The notes beneath the pieces are model-generated. The model saw nothing but the letters and a program-made list of their open reading frames with translations. It was not told where the DNA came from and searched no databases. A stretch of DNA of 31,205 bases, from the NCBI GenBank assembly GCA_043806135.1, contig JAZDHG010000026.1, positions 1-31,205 of the forward strand, read 5' to 3'. The DNA comes from JAGLQQ01 sp043806135. Lineage in GTDB: Bacteria > Omnitrophota > Gorgyraeia > B26-G9. Below, piece by piece: positions 6,937 to 15,000 of the stretch; position 1 is the stretch's first letter, and each line of letters starts with the position of its first letter. The position numbers were made by a program, and so were the translations under genes.

Positions 6937-7518
6937 TCACAAACGATTTATTGTTATTCTTTTTGCTCCCTTTTTCACGGCTAGTATTATAGCTTTTTTT
7001 GAATCATCTGTTTTTATATTTACTCCTTTTACCGCATCCATCAGCAGCCCCACACGAAATCCCTTTTTTAATGCATCTAAAACGGAGAATTTAATACAAT
7101 AATCCGTAGCCAGCCCGCCGATAAGCAGCCTCTCTACTCTTAATATCTTAAGCAAATTAAGCAGACTAACACCCTGCTCGTTCACAGCATCAAATGCAGA
7201 ATAACCCTCCAGTTCAGGGTCCATTCCCTTAGAAACAATAATCGCGTTCTTAGGCAGTTTCAACCCCGGATGAAATTGCGCTCCTTTAGTTAAGCGAACA
7301 CAATGACGCGGCCATAAGCCGCCGAACTTTTTAAAATGCCTGGTCTTAAGCGGGTGCCAGTCCCGGGTAGCAAAAACAGGTATTTTCCTGCTCTGGCATA
7401 GACCGATATATTTATTTAAAACAGGCACAATTCTGTCCCCTTCAGGCACCGCCAGGCTACCCTCAGGACAAAAATCATTTTGCATATCCACAATGATCAG
7501 CGCCTGCCTTAGCTTCAT
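6937..7518 (-). CDS. pncA: Nicotinamidase (isochorismatase-like hydrolase)
   Basis: 193 aa, close to the usual nicotinamidase length. The catalytic triad is visible as D11 (IIVDMQNDF), K97 (VSKGMD) and C141 (GLATDYCIK). The metal-binding residues D53, H55 and H61 are in TRDWHPLKTRHF. Together these point to hydrolysis of nicotinamide to nicotinate and ammonia in NAD salvage. The cis-peptide region before Cys is also as expected. AGGA precedes the ATG by about 10 nt. It follows the rubredoxin gene by 31 bp and runs into the peptidase gene. A related amidase with another substrate is possible but less likely given the metal site. Confidence 0.9.
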   Translation of the reverse strand: MKLRQALIIVDMQNDFCPEGSLAVPEGDRIVPVLNKYIGLCQSRKIPVFATRDWHPLKTRHFKKFGGLWPRHCVRLTKGAQFHPGLKLPKNAIIVSKGMDPELEGYSAFDAVNEQGVSLLNLLKILRVERLLIGGLATDYCIKFSVLDALKKGFRVGLLMDAVKGVNIKTDDSKKAIILAVKKGAKRITINRL

Positions 7519-7549
7519 ATAAATTCATCCTGTTTTTAAATTAGTTCGT

Positions 7550-7681
7550 TTAACAAAATTTGCTTTTATCAACACCGCACCTCGGACACGTCCAGAAATC
7601 AGGCAGCTCATCTAAAGTAATACCATCGTTCTTGTCTGAGTCGTAAATATAACCGCATGCTTCACATTGATATTTCGCCAC
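7550..7681 (-). CDS. Rubredoxin, short form (43 aa, GTG start)
   Basis: 43 aa with two Cys knuckles, CEAC-GY near the N-terminus and CPRCG near the C-terminus, plus Y/F/W core residues (IYD, FW). These bind one Fe(SCys)4 in a small cytosolic electron carrier. It is shorter than the common 52-54 aa form, as in known short rubredoxins. GTG is the only workable start: an in-frame TGA lies two codons upstream, and GGGAGG sits 8 nt before it. It follows the rubrerythrin-like gene by 59 bp, which fits a role as its electron donor in peroxide reduction in an anaerobe. The final residue is an additional Cys. Confidence 0.93.
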   Translation of the reverse strand: MAKYQCEACGYIYDSDKNDGITLDELPDFWTCPRCGVDKSKFC

Positions 7682-7740
7682 TGTTCAATCCTCCCTTTTA
7701 AAAATTCATTAAAATACTTTGCCTAGTCACGCAATTGGGC

Positions 7741-8241
7741 TCAAGAAATTCTTTTTATCATTTCCTCAAATAGAGCTTTGTGCTTTATTTCCTCCAAAAT
7801 GATCTTATTAATCTCCCTTTTTACGGACCCTCTGCTTATCTGTTTTTTGCATTCGGTATAAAACGCTATTGCCTTATTCTCAACAACAGCTCCCAGCTTC
7901 AAAGCCCGTTTACTGTCTGCAATAATCTCCTCCAGATTTTCGATACTTTCATAGGGTTGGAAAATTCCGAAATCCATGCTCATTATCAAATCATTAGCTT
8001 CTACTTCAACATCCATCTGTTTCTGCAATTCATTGCGCGCAGATTCAAAAAATTTAAGATGCTTTTCCTCATCATTAATCATAAAATCAAGCATTTCCCT
8101 GACCTTAGCGTCAGTCTGTTTTGTCTTTAATTTTTTGTAAAATCTTATGCCTTCTTTTTCTATATTACATGCAATCTGATAGGCCTCTTCTTCATTAAAA
8201 TCAGTTACCACAAGTTTTCCATCTTGATCCACTATTTTCAT
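7741..8241 (-). CDS. Rubrerythrin-like diiron (ferritin-like) protein
   Basis: 166 aa, built as a four-helix diiron protein. Glu ligands and ExxH motifs appear as ACNIEKEGIRFY, NDEEKHLKFFE, AVVENKAIAFY and LEEIKHKALFEEM. It lacks the C-terminal rubredoxin domain of classical rubrerythrin; that job may fall to the separate rubredoxin gene just downstream. Such proteins reduce peroxide in anaerobes and micro-aerophiles. A short N-terminal extension (about 17 residues: IVDQDGKLVVTDF) precedes the bundle. GGGAGC is 5-6 nt before the ATG. An iron-storage or other diiron role cannot be excluded. Confidence 0.85.
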   Translation of the reverse strand: MKIVDQDGKLVVTDFNEEEAYQIACNIEKEGIRFYKKLKTKQTDAKVREMLDFMINDEEKHLKFFESARNELQKQMDVEVEANDLIMSMDFGIFQPYESIENLEEIIADSKRALKLGAVVENKAIAFYTECKKQISRGSVKREINKIILEEIKHKALFEEMIKRIS

Positions 8242-8312
8242 ATTTAGCTCCCTTTTTTCAAATTCTAATTATTAATCTTAACGCGCTATACAGTTTAACA
8301 ATATACCCAAAA

Positions 8313-10403
8313 TCAGTACATGCTGAATTTTTCCTTTAAAACATTAATCGCCTCTTTAAACTTACCCTTGTTATCATCAGCAGCACCCCTTGAAAGTACT
8401 TTTAAAAAAGCAAGCACAACTTCGGGATTAAACTGCGTTCCGGAATTTTCAGTTAACTCAGTTAGAGCATCATTTACACCTAACGCTTCACGATAAGGCC
8501 GCAAGGATATCATTGCATCATAGGAATCTGCAACAGCGATAATCTGCGCACCAAGCGGTATGTCGCCCATCAATAAACCCGCCGGATAACCTTTTCCGTC
8601 CGGACGTTCATGATGACATTGTATAATCGGTAGTTCAGATTCCATATACTTAATTCTTTTCAAAATTTGTACGCTTATAAGAGGATGTTTTTTTACAACT
8701 TCATATTCTTGGGCAGTAAGTCTGTCTGGTTTAAGAAGAATATTTTCCGGAATGCCTATTTTTCCGATATCATGCAGTTGAGCTGCATCTGAGATCAATT
8801 CTATTTGTTCAGAAGATAAACCCATCTCCTCCGCAATCTGGGAGGAATAAATAGCAACATTCACTGAATGGGCTTTAGTATAAGGATCTTTTGCTTCCAA
8901 AGCCGCGATCAGTGCCTTGGCTGATTCCATATATGATTTTTTACTTGTATCCGCCAGAGTTACCAGCTGCTCCTCAATAACATTTACCTGATCACGCTGT
9001 TTTTCCAAAATGCTATCCGTGCTCTTTTTTGCTATTTCTCTGTAAGAAACAACAGCATTCCTCCCTTTTGATTTAGCCTGGCAAACTGCCCTATCGCAAA
9101 AATTTAACAGTTCCTGCATAGATTTAGCTTCGTCTTCTCTGGAACTCGCTATGCCTACACTTATTGTTACGCGGCTGGAAAGATCCTCTTTCTGGAAAAG
9201 CTGTTCTGCGACCTTATGCCTTAAGTTATTTGCTATAAACAACCCTTTTTCATAATCACTGTCAATAAGCGCTATTGTAAACTCATCAGCCTCATGCCTG
9301 CCGAGAACATCCCTAGGGCTAATTTCATTTTGTATTATCTGGCCGATTTTCTTTAAAATAAAATCGCCGAAATTATGCCCGAAATTATTATTAATTATCT
9401 TAAAATAATCTATATCAACCCTTATAATAATAAGCGTCTTATCCCTGCCCCTTGCCCTCTGGAATTCAAGATTCAAACATTCGTGCAGGGAGCGATAGTT
9501 TAAAAGCCCGGTCAACCCGTCTATACAAGACTGTTTTTTAAGCATGATATTTGTTTCCACTAATTGCAACTCTTTATATTTTATATCGCTCAAATCAGTC
9601 ATCATAAAAAAAGCTCCGATTACTTCATTATTTTCATTATGCATCTGGATACTATGCACAAGAACCGGCACAATAGTATTATCCTTGCCTTTACATTCAA
9701 GCTCAAATGTTATTTTTTCCTTAACTCCAAGAATATTCTCTAAATGCATTGAAAAATAATTAACCTGAGTATCGGGAGCAAGTATACAGACATTTTGTCC
9801 TAACAGATCCTGATTACTGTATTTAAGCAGCCACAAAAGAGCATTATTAACAAAAATTATTGCCCCATGAACATCGACAATTACAAGCACCTCATTCATT
9901 GTCTCAATAACATCAACATAAAACTGCTGCTTTAGAAACTTTTGTTCATAACCTAAAACTCCTCCCTCCTGAGCGGTATTTTCTTTCTTGATCTGAGCAG
10001 CGTGCACCAATTCAATGATTACTTTCTCCAGCAGCTCTTTATTCAGGTTACCTTTGGGAATAAATCTAAGAAATGGGAAAACATGGAAAGAAATGCTCAA
10101 TTTTTTATCCAGCACGCCTGAGACAATTATTATCGGACGCTTTGGGTCCTCATCAAAAAGCTTATAAACAGCATCAAATATATTAACACCCGGTGCATGG
10201 TAAGCAAGAATAAGACAATTATATTTAGATTTACTCAGCTGTGTACTGAATTGTTCCAATGTCCTCACACCGACAAGATTGATGCTTTTCTCCATATGCA
10301 GGTACCTTTGCATAATTTCAAGATCCTGCTCATCATCATCAAAATACAGGATTTTTAAAGGCCCATTAGGGAAAATATCTGCTTTTACTTTCTCCTCTTC
10401 CAT
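8313..10403 (-). CDS. Pseudo-receiver-PAS-degenerate GGDEF-HD-GYP protein
   Basis: 696 aa. Residues 16-130 are a receiver fold: acidic D22-D24, S95 and K117 are kept, but the phospho-acceptor Asp is Ala67 (LILAYHAPG), so normal phosphorylation is unlikely. Residues about 158-280 are a PAS domain. Residues about 290-455 are a GGDEF domain with motif HEADEF (370-375) in place of GGDEF, so cyclase activity is doubtful; it may bind GTP as a regulator. Residues about 490-670 are HD-GYP, with HDIGK (H544, D545) and HHERPDGKGYP (597-607) intact, so c-di-GMP hydrolysis is likely. No membrane segment is seen, so it is cytosolic. AAGGA precedes the ATG. It is transcribed divergently from the GGDEF cyclase gene at 10818. 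Confidence 0.92.
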   Translation of the reverse strand: MEEEKVKADIFPNGPLKILYFDDDEQDLEIMQRYLHMEKSINLVGVRTLEQFSTQLSKSKYNCLILAYHAPGVNIFDAVYKLFDEDPKRPIIIVSGVLDKKLSISFHVFPFLRFIPKGNLNKELLEKVIIELVHAAQIKKENTAQEGGVLGYEQKFLKQQFYVDVIETMNEVLVIVDVHGAIIFVNNALLWLLKYSNQDLLGQNVCILAPDTQVNYFSMHLENILGVKEKITFELECKGKDNTIVPVLVHSIQMHNENNEVIGAFFMMTDLSDIKYKELQLVETNIMLKKQSCIDGLTGLLNYRSLHECLNLEFQRARGRDKTLIIIRVDIDYFKIINNNFGHNFGDFILKKIGQIIQNEISPRDVLGRHEADEFTIALIDSDYEKGLFIANNLRHKVAEQLFQKEDLSSRVTISVGIASSREDEAKSMQELLNFCDRAVCQAKSKGRNAVVSYREIAKKSTDSILEKQRDQVNVIEEQLVTLADTSKKSYMESAKALIAALEAKDPYTKAHSVNVAIYSSQIAEEMGLSSEQIELISDAAQLHDIGKIGIPENILLKPDRLTAQEYEVVKKHPLISVQILKRIKYMESELPIIQCHHERPDGKGYPAGLLMGDIPLGAQIIAVADSYDAMISLRPYREALGVNDALTELTENSGTQFNPEVVLAFLKVLSRGAADDNKGKFKEAINVLKEKFSMY

Positions 10404-10489
10404 GATTTCCTTTTAATAAATTATGCCATTAAATCAGTTTAAATATAATTTAATCCTGCTCAGTTTTTGTAACACGTTGATTTTACATT

Positions 10490-10545
10490 ACATAGATTCT
10501 TCAATTTTCTGTGAAGAATATGATTGAGGAGGGAAAAATCTATGT
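10490..10545 (-). promoter_or_regulatory. Nested stem-loop in the HD-GYP gene leader
   Basis: ACATAGATT (10490-10498) pairs with AATCTATGT (10537-10545), enclosing an inner hairpin with arms TTCTTCA and TGAAGAA. The outer and inner arms share two bases at 10497-10498, so the last two pairs compete. On the minus strand it lies within the predicted leader of about 180 nt of the HD-GYP gene. It has no c-di-GMP riboswitch signature that I recognise. Confidence 0.4.
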
Positions 10546-10590
10546 GAACGGCCTTTCCTAAAGCCCCAGTTATAGTGTAATATAAATTTT

Positions 10591-10620
10591 ATTATATAAT
10601 ACCGCACAAACTATTGTCAA
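10591..10620 (-). promoter_or_regulatory. Sigma70 promoter for the HD-GYP gene
   Basis: TTGACA (10620-10615), an 18-bp spacer and TATAAT (10596-10591) on the minus strand. Both hexamers match the consensus. Transcription would start near 10584, leaving a leader of about 180 nt. Confidence 0.7.
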
Positions 10621-10756
10621 TTAATTACGTGCTAATAAGAATAACAAGTAATTCCACAAACACAGTATATCTTTAACTTTTAATACTATCAGCCATAAAA
10701 CAATTATCTGCTTATGCTATAACTTCCATTATTACAATATATTAGATGATAAAACT

Positions 10757-10785
10757 TTGCGCTTTTAATAAATTTATGGTATATT
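10757..10785 (+). promoter_or_regulatory. Sigma70 promoter for the GAF-GGDEF gene
   Basis: TTGCGC (10757-10762), a 17-bp spacer and TATATT (10780-10785) on the plus strand, 33 nt before the TTG start codon. It diverges from the HD-GYP promoter at 10591-10620. Confidence 0.6.
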
Positions 10786-10817
10786 TTAAGCAATTTGTAT
10801 AAAATATGTTAAAGTGA

Positions 10818-12041
10818 TTGCTAACAAAAATAAAAGACATCTACACTACAAACTCAATGAAAATAAATAATAAGAGACAACCTGTTCAAAATAAGCATAT
10901 TTCAGAGCTGCAAATGCTTTACGAAATAAGCATGGCCATGCGTTCTACTTTGCGGCTTGATGAGATCCTTTACATAATACTTACAAGCGTTACTGTTCAC
11001 GAAGGTTTGGGTTTTAACCGGGCAATGGTCTTTCTGGTTAACGAGAAAGATAACACTCTAGAAGGCCGCATGGGTATTGGCCCTGCTTCAGAAGAGGACG
11101 CTAACCGAATCTGGAATTATATTAAAACAACACATAAAACATTAGATGATCTTTTAAGCGCCTATAAAGAATTTGGACGCAGTACTGATTCGCACCTTAA
11201 TAATATGGTGAAAAACATGAATCTGCCCATAGAGCCTGCATCCGGAATTATTGCTCAGACAGTTATAAATAAAAACGCGTTTGAAATCACCGATAAGAAA
11301 GCAAAAATGCAGGTAGGCAAAAAAGACCCTCTGTTTGCCCTTCTTAAAATGGAATATTTTATTTCTATGCCTCTTATTGCGAAAAATCGCGTTGTCGGGG
11401 TAATGCTTGTGGACAATTTATATTCTAAAAAATCAATCACTAAAGATGATATTTGGAAGCTGAATATGTTTGCTGACCAGGCAGGCCTGGCAATTGAGAA
11501 TTCTCAGGAATTTGAAAAAACGCTTATTCTCTCTAATACGGACCGGCTAACCGGACTCTGGAACTACGGATATTTTCAGCATCAGCTGGCAGAAGATGTA
11601 AAAAGAGCCAACCGTTTTAACAGACATTTAAGCCTGATTATGCTTGACATAGACTTATTTAAGAATTTCAATGACACACTGGGGCATATTGCCGGTGATA
11701 AATTATTACAGGAAATTGCCGATATTTTAAAAATTTCATGCCGGGAAGTTGATATTGTTTCCAGATACGGCGGAGAAGAATTTGCCATCATTTTGCCTGA
11801 GACTTTTAAAGAAAAAGCTTATTCATCCGCAGAAAGGATAAGAGTGTCTACAGCAGCGCACCAGTTCCATTATAAAGAAGGCACTCCGGCAAAAAGAATT
11901 ACTATCAGCATCGGCGTTGCCAGTTTTCCGCATGACGCATCTACTGCTTTGGATTTAATATCTTGCGCTGACAAAGCTTTATATGCTGCAAAAAAGACCG
12001 GCCGCAATAGAGTATGTATGTTCAGCAGAGAACTTCTCTGA
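10818..12041 (+). CDS. GAF-GGDEF diguanylate cyclase
   Basis: 407 aa. Residues about 28-230 form a GAF sensor domain (LYEISMAMRSTLRLDEIL at the start, VVGVMLVDN near the end). Residues about 240-405 are a GGDEF domain with an intact GGEEF motif at 318-322, so GTP to c-di-GMP cyclisation is likely. RxxD (R309, D312) lies five residues before GGEEF, the place of the product-inhibition I-site. No membrane segment is seen. The TTG at 10818 gives the longest frame; ATG at 10857 (residue 14) is also possible, and neither has a strong ribosome-binding site. It is the only clear plus-strand gene, and its partner across the divergent promoter region probably degrades the same messenger. It converges on smc with a 46-bp gap. 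Confidence 0.9.
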   Translation: MLTKIKDIYTTNSMKINNKRQPVQNKHISELQMLYEISMAMRSTLRLDEILYIILTSVTVHEGLGFNRAMVFLVNEKDNTLEGRMGIGPASEEDANRIWNYIKTTHKTLDDLLSAYKEFGRSTDSHLNNMVKNMNLPIEPASGIIAQTVINKNAFEITDKKAKMQVGKKDPLFALLKMEYFISMPLIAKNRVVGVMLVDNLYSKKSITKDDIWKLNMFADQAGLAIENSQEFEKTLILSNTDRLTGLWNYGYFQHQLAEDVKRANRFNRHLSLIMLDIDLFKNFNDTLGHIAGDKLLQEIADILKISCREVDIVSRYGGEEFAIILPETFKEKAYSSAERIRVSTAAHQFHYKEGTPAKRITISIGVASFPHDASTALDLISCADKALYAAKKTGRNRVCMFSRELL

Positions 12042-12087
12042 AAATATATTTTTTATTGAACTTGAGGTCAACTGGGGGCATTTATTA

Positions 12088-15000
12088 CTAAATTGCTGCC
12101 GGCTGTAGCTCAGATTCCTGATCTTCTTTAAATTCACTGAATTTTACCGAAACAAGCTTCGAAATTCCCGGTTCCTCCATAGTCACTCCATACATAACAT
12201 CGGCCGTACATATTGTTTTCTTATTATGAGTGATTATTATAAACTGGGAATTTTTAATAAATTCCTGCAGAACACGCGTAAACCTGTCTATATTAGCCTC
12301 ATCTAAAGGCGCATCCATTTCATCAAGTATGCAAAACGGTGTCGGCTTTATTTTAAAAACACCAAAAAGCAGCGCAATAGCGGTCAGCGTCTTTTCTCCT
12401 CCGGAAAGAAGCGTAATACTTTGCAGCTTTTTCCCGGGAGGACGCACGACAATTTCTATGCCGCTTTCCAGCACATCCTTTTCTTCCATTAAAAACAACT
12501 GCGCTTCCCCGCCTCCGAACAGCAGTTTAAAGTATTCTTTAAAAGCGACCTTTGATTTTTCAAATGTCTCAAGGAACAAACTTCTTGTCGTTCTGTTGAT
12601 CTTGGTAATTGCATGCATTAATGTCTGCTTTGCCGCGACTAAGTCCTCTTTCTGAGAACTCAGAAAATCTGATCTTTCCCTCAATTCCTCTTCTTCTTCA
12701 ACAGCCGCCAGATTTACTGCCCCCAGCCGGTCGATTTTACCGCGCAGCAGATCAATCTCTTCTTTTTGCGCTAACCAATCAACTCCCTGCGGCAATTCGA
12801 TCTGCAGCTGCTTTAAGTCAAGTTTGTAAAACTGCTGTATTGCATTAACAAGTGCTTCGATTTTAAAACTTAACTCTACTTTTTTAACATCTATATCCCG
12901 GATATTATTTTTAATATTATTAAGTTTATTATCCTTGAGCTTTATTTGATTTTGCATTTCCTCAAACCTGGTCAACAACGCGCTGCGCTGTGTTTTCGTC
13001 TGCTCTAAATCTACCTGCGTCTGAATCTTCTGCTCCTCGATCAAAGATGTATTTTGCTCAAGACTTTCTATGTCCTGTTTTAGTCGGCCTGTTCTCTTAA
13101 GCGCCTCTTCTTTTTGCAAAGAATATTCCTGCAGATTACTATTCTGCTCTTCAATATTTCTTTTCAGTATTACAAAGTTATCGTTTAATGCTTTTTCCTG
13201 TTCGTTTAAATGCGAAAACTCTGTCTTCATTTCTGCCATAACTACCAAGAGTTCTTCCCTTTCCAGTGTTTTTACACTCATAACCTCCTGGCCGGCTGCC
13301 ATTTCCTGCTCATTCTGCGATGTCTCCTGGTCGATTATTTCCAGCCTGTTTTTCTTTTCTTTTTCTTTTTCTACAAGTTCCTGCTCATCAAGAGTTGTTT
13401 CATCTATTTCCAGATCAATAATTGATAATTCATCATCCAGTTTTTTCTTTATAACTTCAATATTATTCTTTTCCGAATCCCGGTTTGCCAGAGTTATCTT
13501 CTCTTCATTTAAAATATTATTAAGCTGCTTTAACGTTACCTCAAGAGCAGCCAGCTGCTGCTGTTTGACCTCCTCTTGTCTGACAAAATCAGCAATATCA
13601 TTTTTAAGATTAGCGCACTGTTCGATCAGATGTTTAATCTGCGCTTTCTGAGATATTAATCCCATCCACTGTTCTTTGGCAGGTTTACTTATCATCTCAA
13701 ATTGAGTATATACTCTCCCCTCAACAGTAACCAGAATTTCATCTCGATTAATTGTTTCCGGAAATACAGGTATTACTGTATTCTCAATTTCAGGGGCAAC
13801 TACCCTCAGCACCGAGTTTTCCATCCCCTCAGCATCGAGTTCTATATGAGGGTTATCAGGATCTCTTATCCATTTTCCGTCAACTACAAACTTATATCTG
13901 TAACTTCCCGGCTCAAGCAGAAAAAGTCTCTGCCACAAACCTTGGCCTTTAGCTTCTAATTCTGCCTCGGCTGATATGTTCCAATTATTAAAATCCCCCA
14001 CAACAGCAACTTTTTTGACAAAATCACTATGGTAAGAAAACATCGCACTACTTATTTGCGGAGCAATAGACTCTTCTGCAGCCTGGGCATTTTCAAGAAT
14101 AAAAGTATTTCTCAAAAGATGCGTTATTACTTTCTTATATTTTTCTTCGGTGATTATCACCTCTACTATATTGCGCAAACTTTCTATTACATTTGATTTA
14201 CCAATAACCTCCTGCATAGAATCAAGGCTGATAAATCTTATCCTGCCCATGCCTTCTTTTTCAACAAACTCAGACAATCTAAAGGCCAGCTGTTTATTTT
14301 CAACAATCACGGCCTGAAGGTATTCTCCCATTGCCAGTTCTACACAAAGCTCATATCCTGTTCTTACTTCTATCAAGTTAACCAGAACATCATAAACTCC
14401 GATAAAAAGTTCCGGATGATCATTTTTCTTCAGCATGAATGACTTTACCGGATCTGAGAACCCCTCATAATTCTTACTGAGTTTCTCAAGCATTTCAAGC
14501 TGTGACTGACTGGCAACAAGTGACTGTTTGCTTTCCTGTATACTGGTTTTAATGCCGTTTATCTCAAACTCAAGTGCTTGCCGGTTATGGTTTAATTCTT
14601 CTGATTTATTTTCTTCTCCGGAAAGTTTCTCCCTCAGTTCATGCACCTCATCAATTTTATTTTTCAGCTCATCATTAACACTATTAAGCTCTTCTGTTGT
14701 TTTTTCTTTTTCCTGGCGCAGTCGTAACAAACGGGCATTAGTGTTATGAATATTTGCTGAAAGACGGGTCAGTTCATTTTTAAGCTGGGCATGTTCAGCC
14801 AGTAAATTCACTGCTTTCAATCTGCTGGCATCAATACTATTGTGGGTTTCCTTGATAAGTTTTTCTATATCGGTAATTGCTGTTCGCTTCAACACCAATT
14901 TATGCTCTTTTTCATTTTTTTCACTCTGAAAACTTGCAATACGTGATTCTAATTGCTTAAACTGCTCAGACATGTCAGCTATTTTTTTGCTGCTGTTTTC

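Noticed and set aside
10404..10584. c-di-GMP riboswitch before the HD-GYP gene
   Set aside because: No GEMM-type conserved core is present; only an unassigned stem-loop is seen.
13070..13651. 193-codon plus-strand ORF, Ser- and Phe-rich
   Set aside because: It is the antisense shadow of smc coiled-coil codons; its low-complexity content reflects Glu/Lys codons on the other strand.
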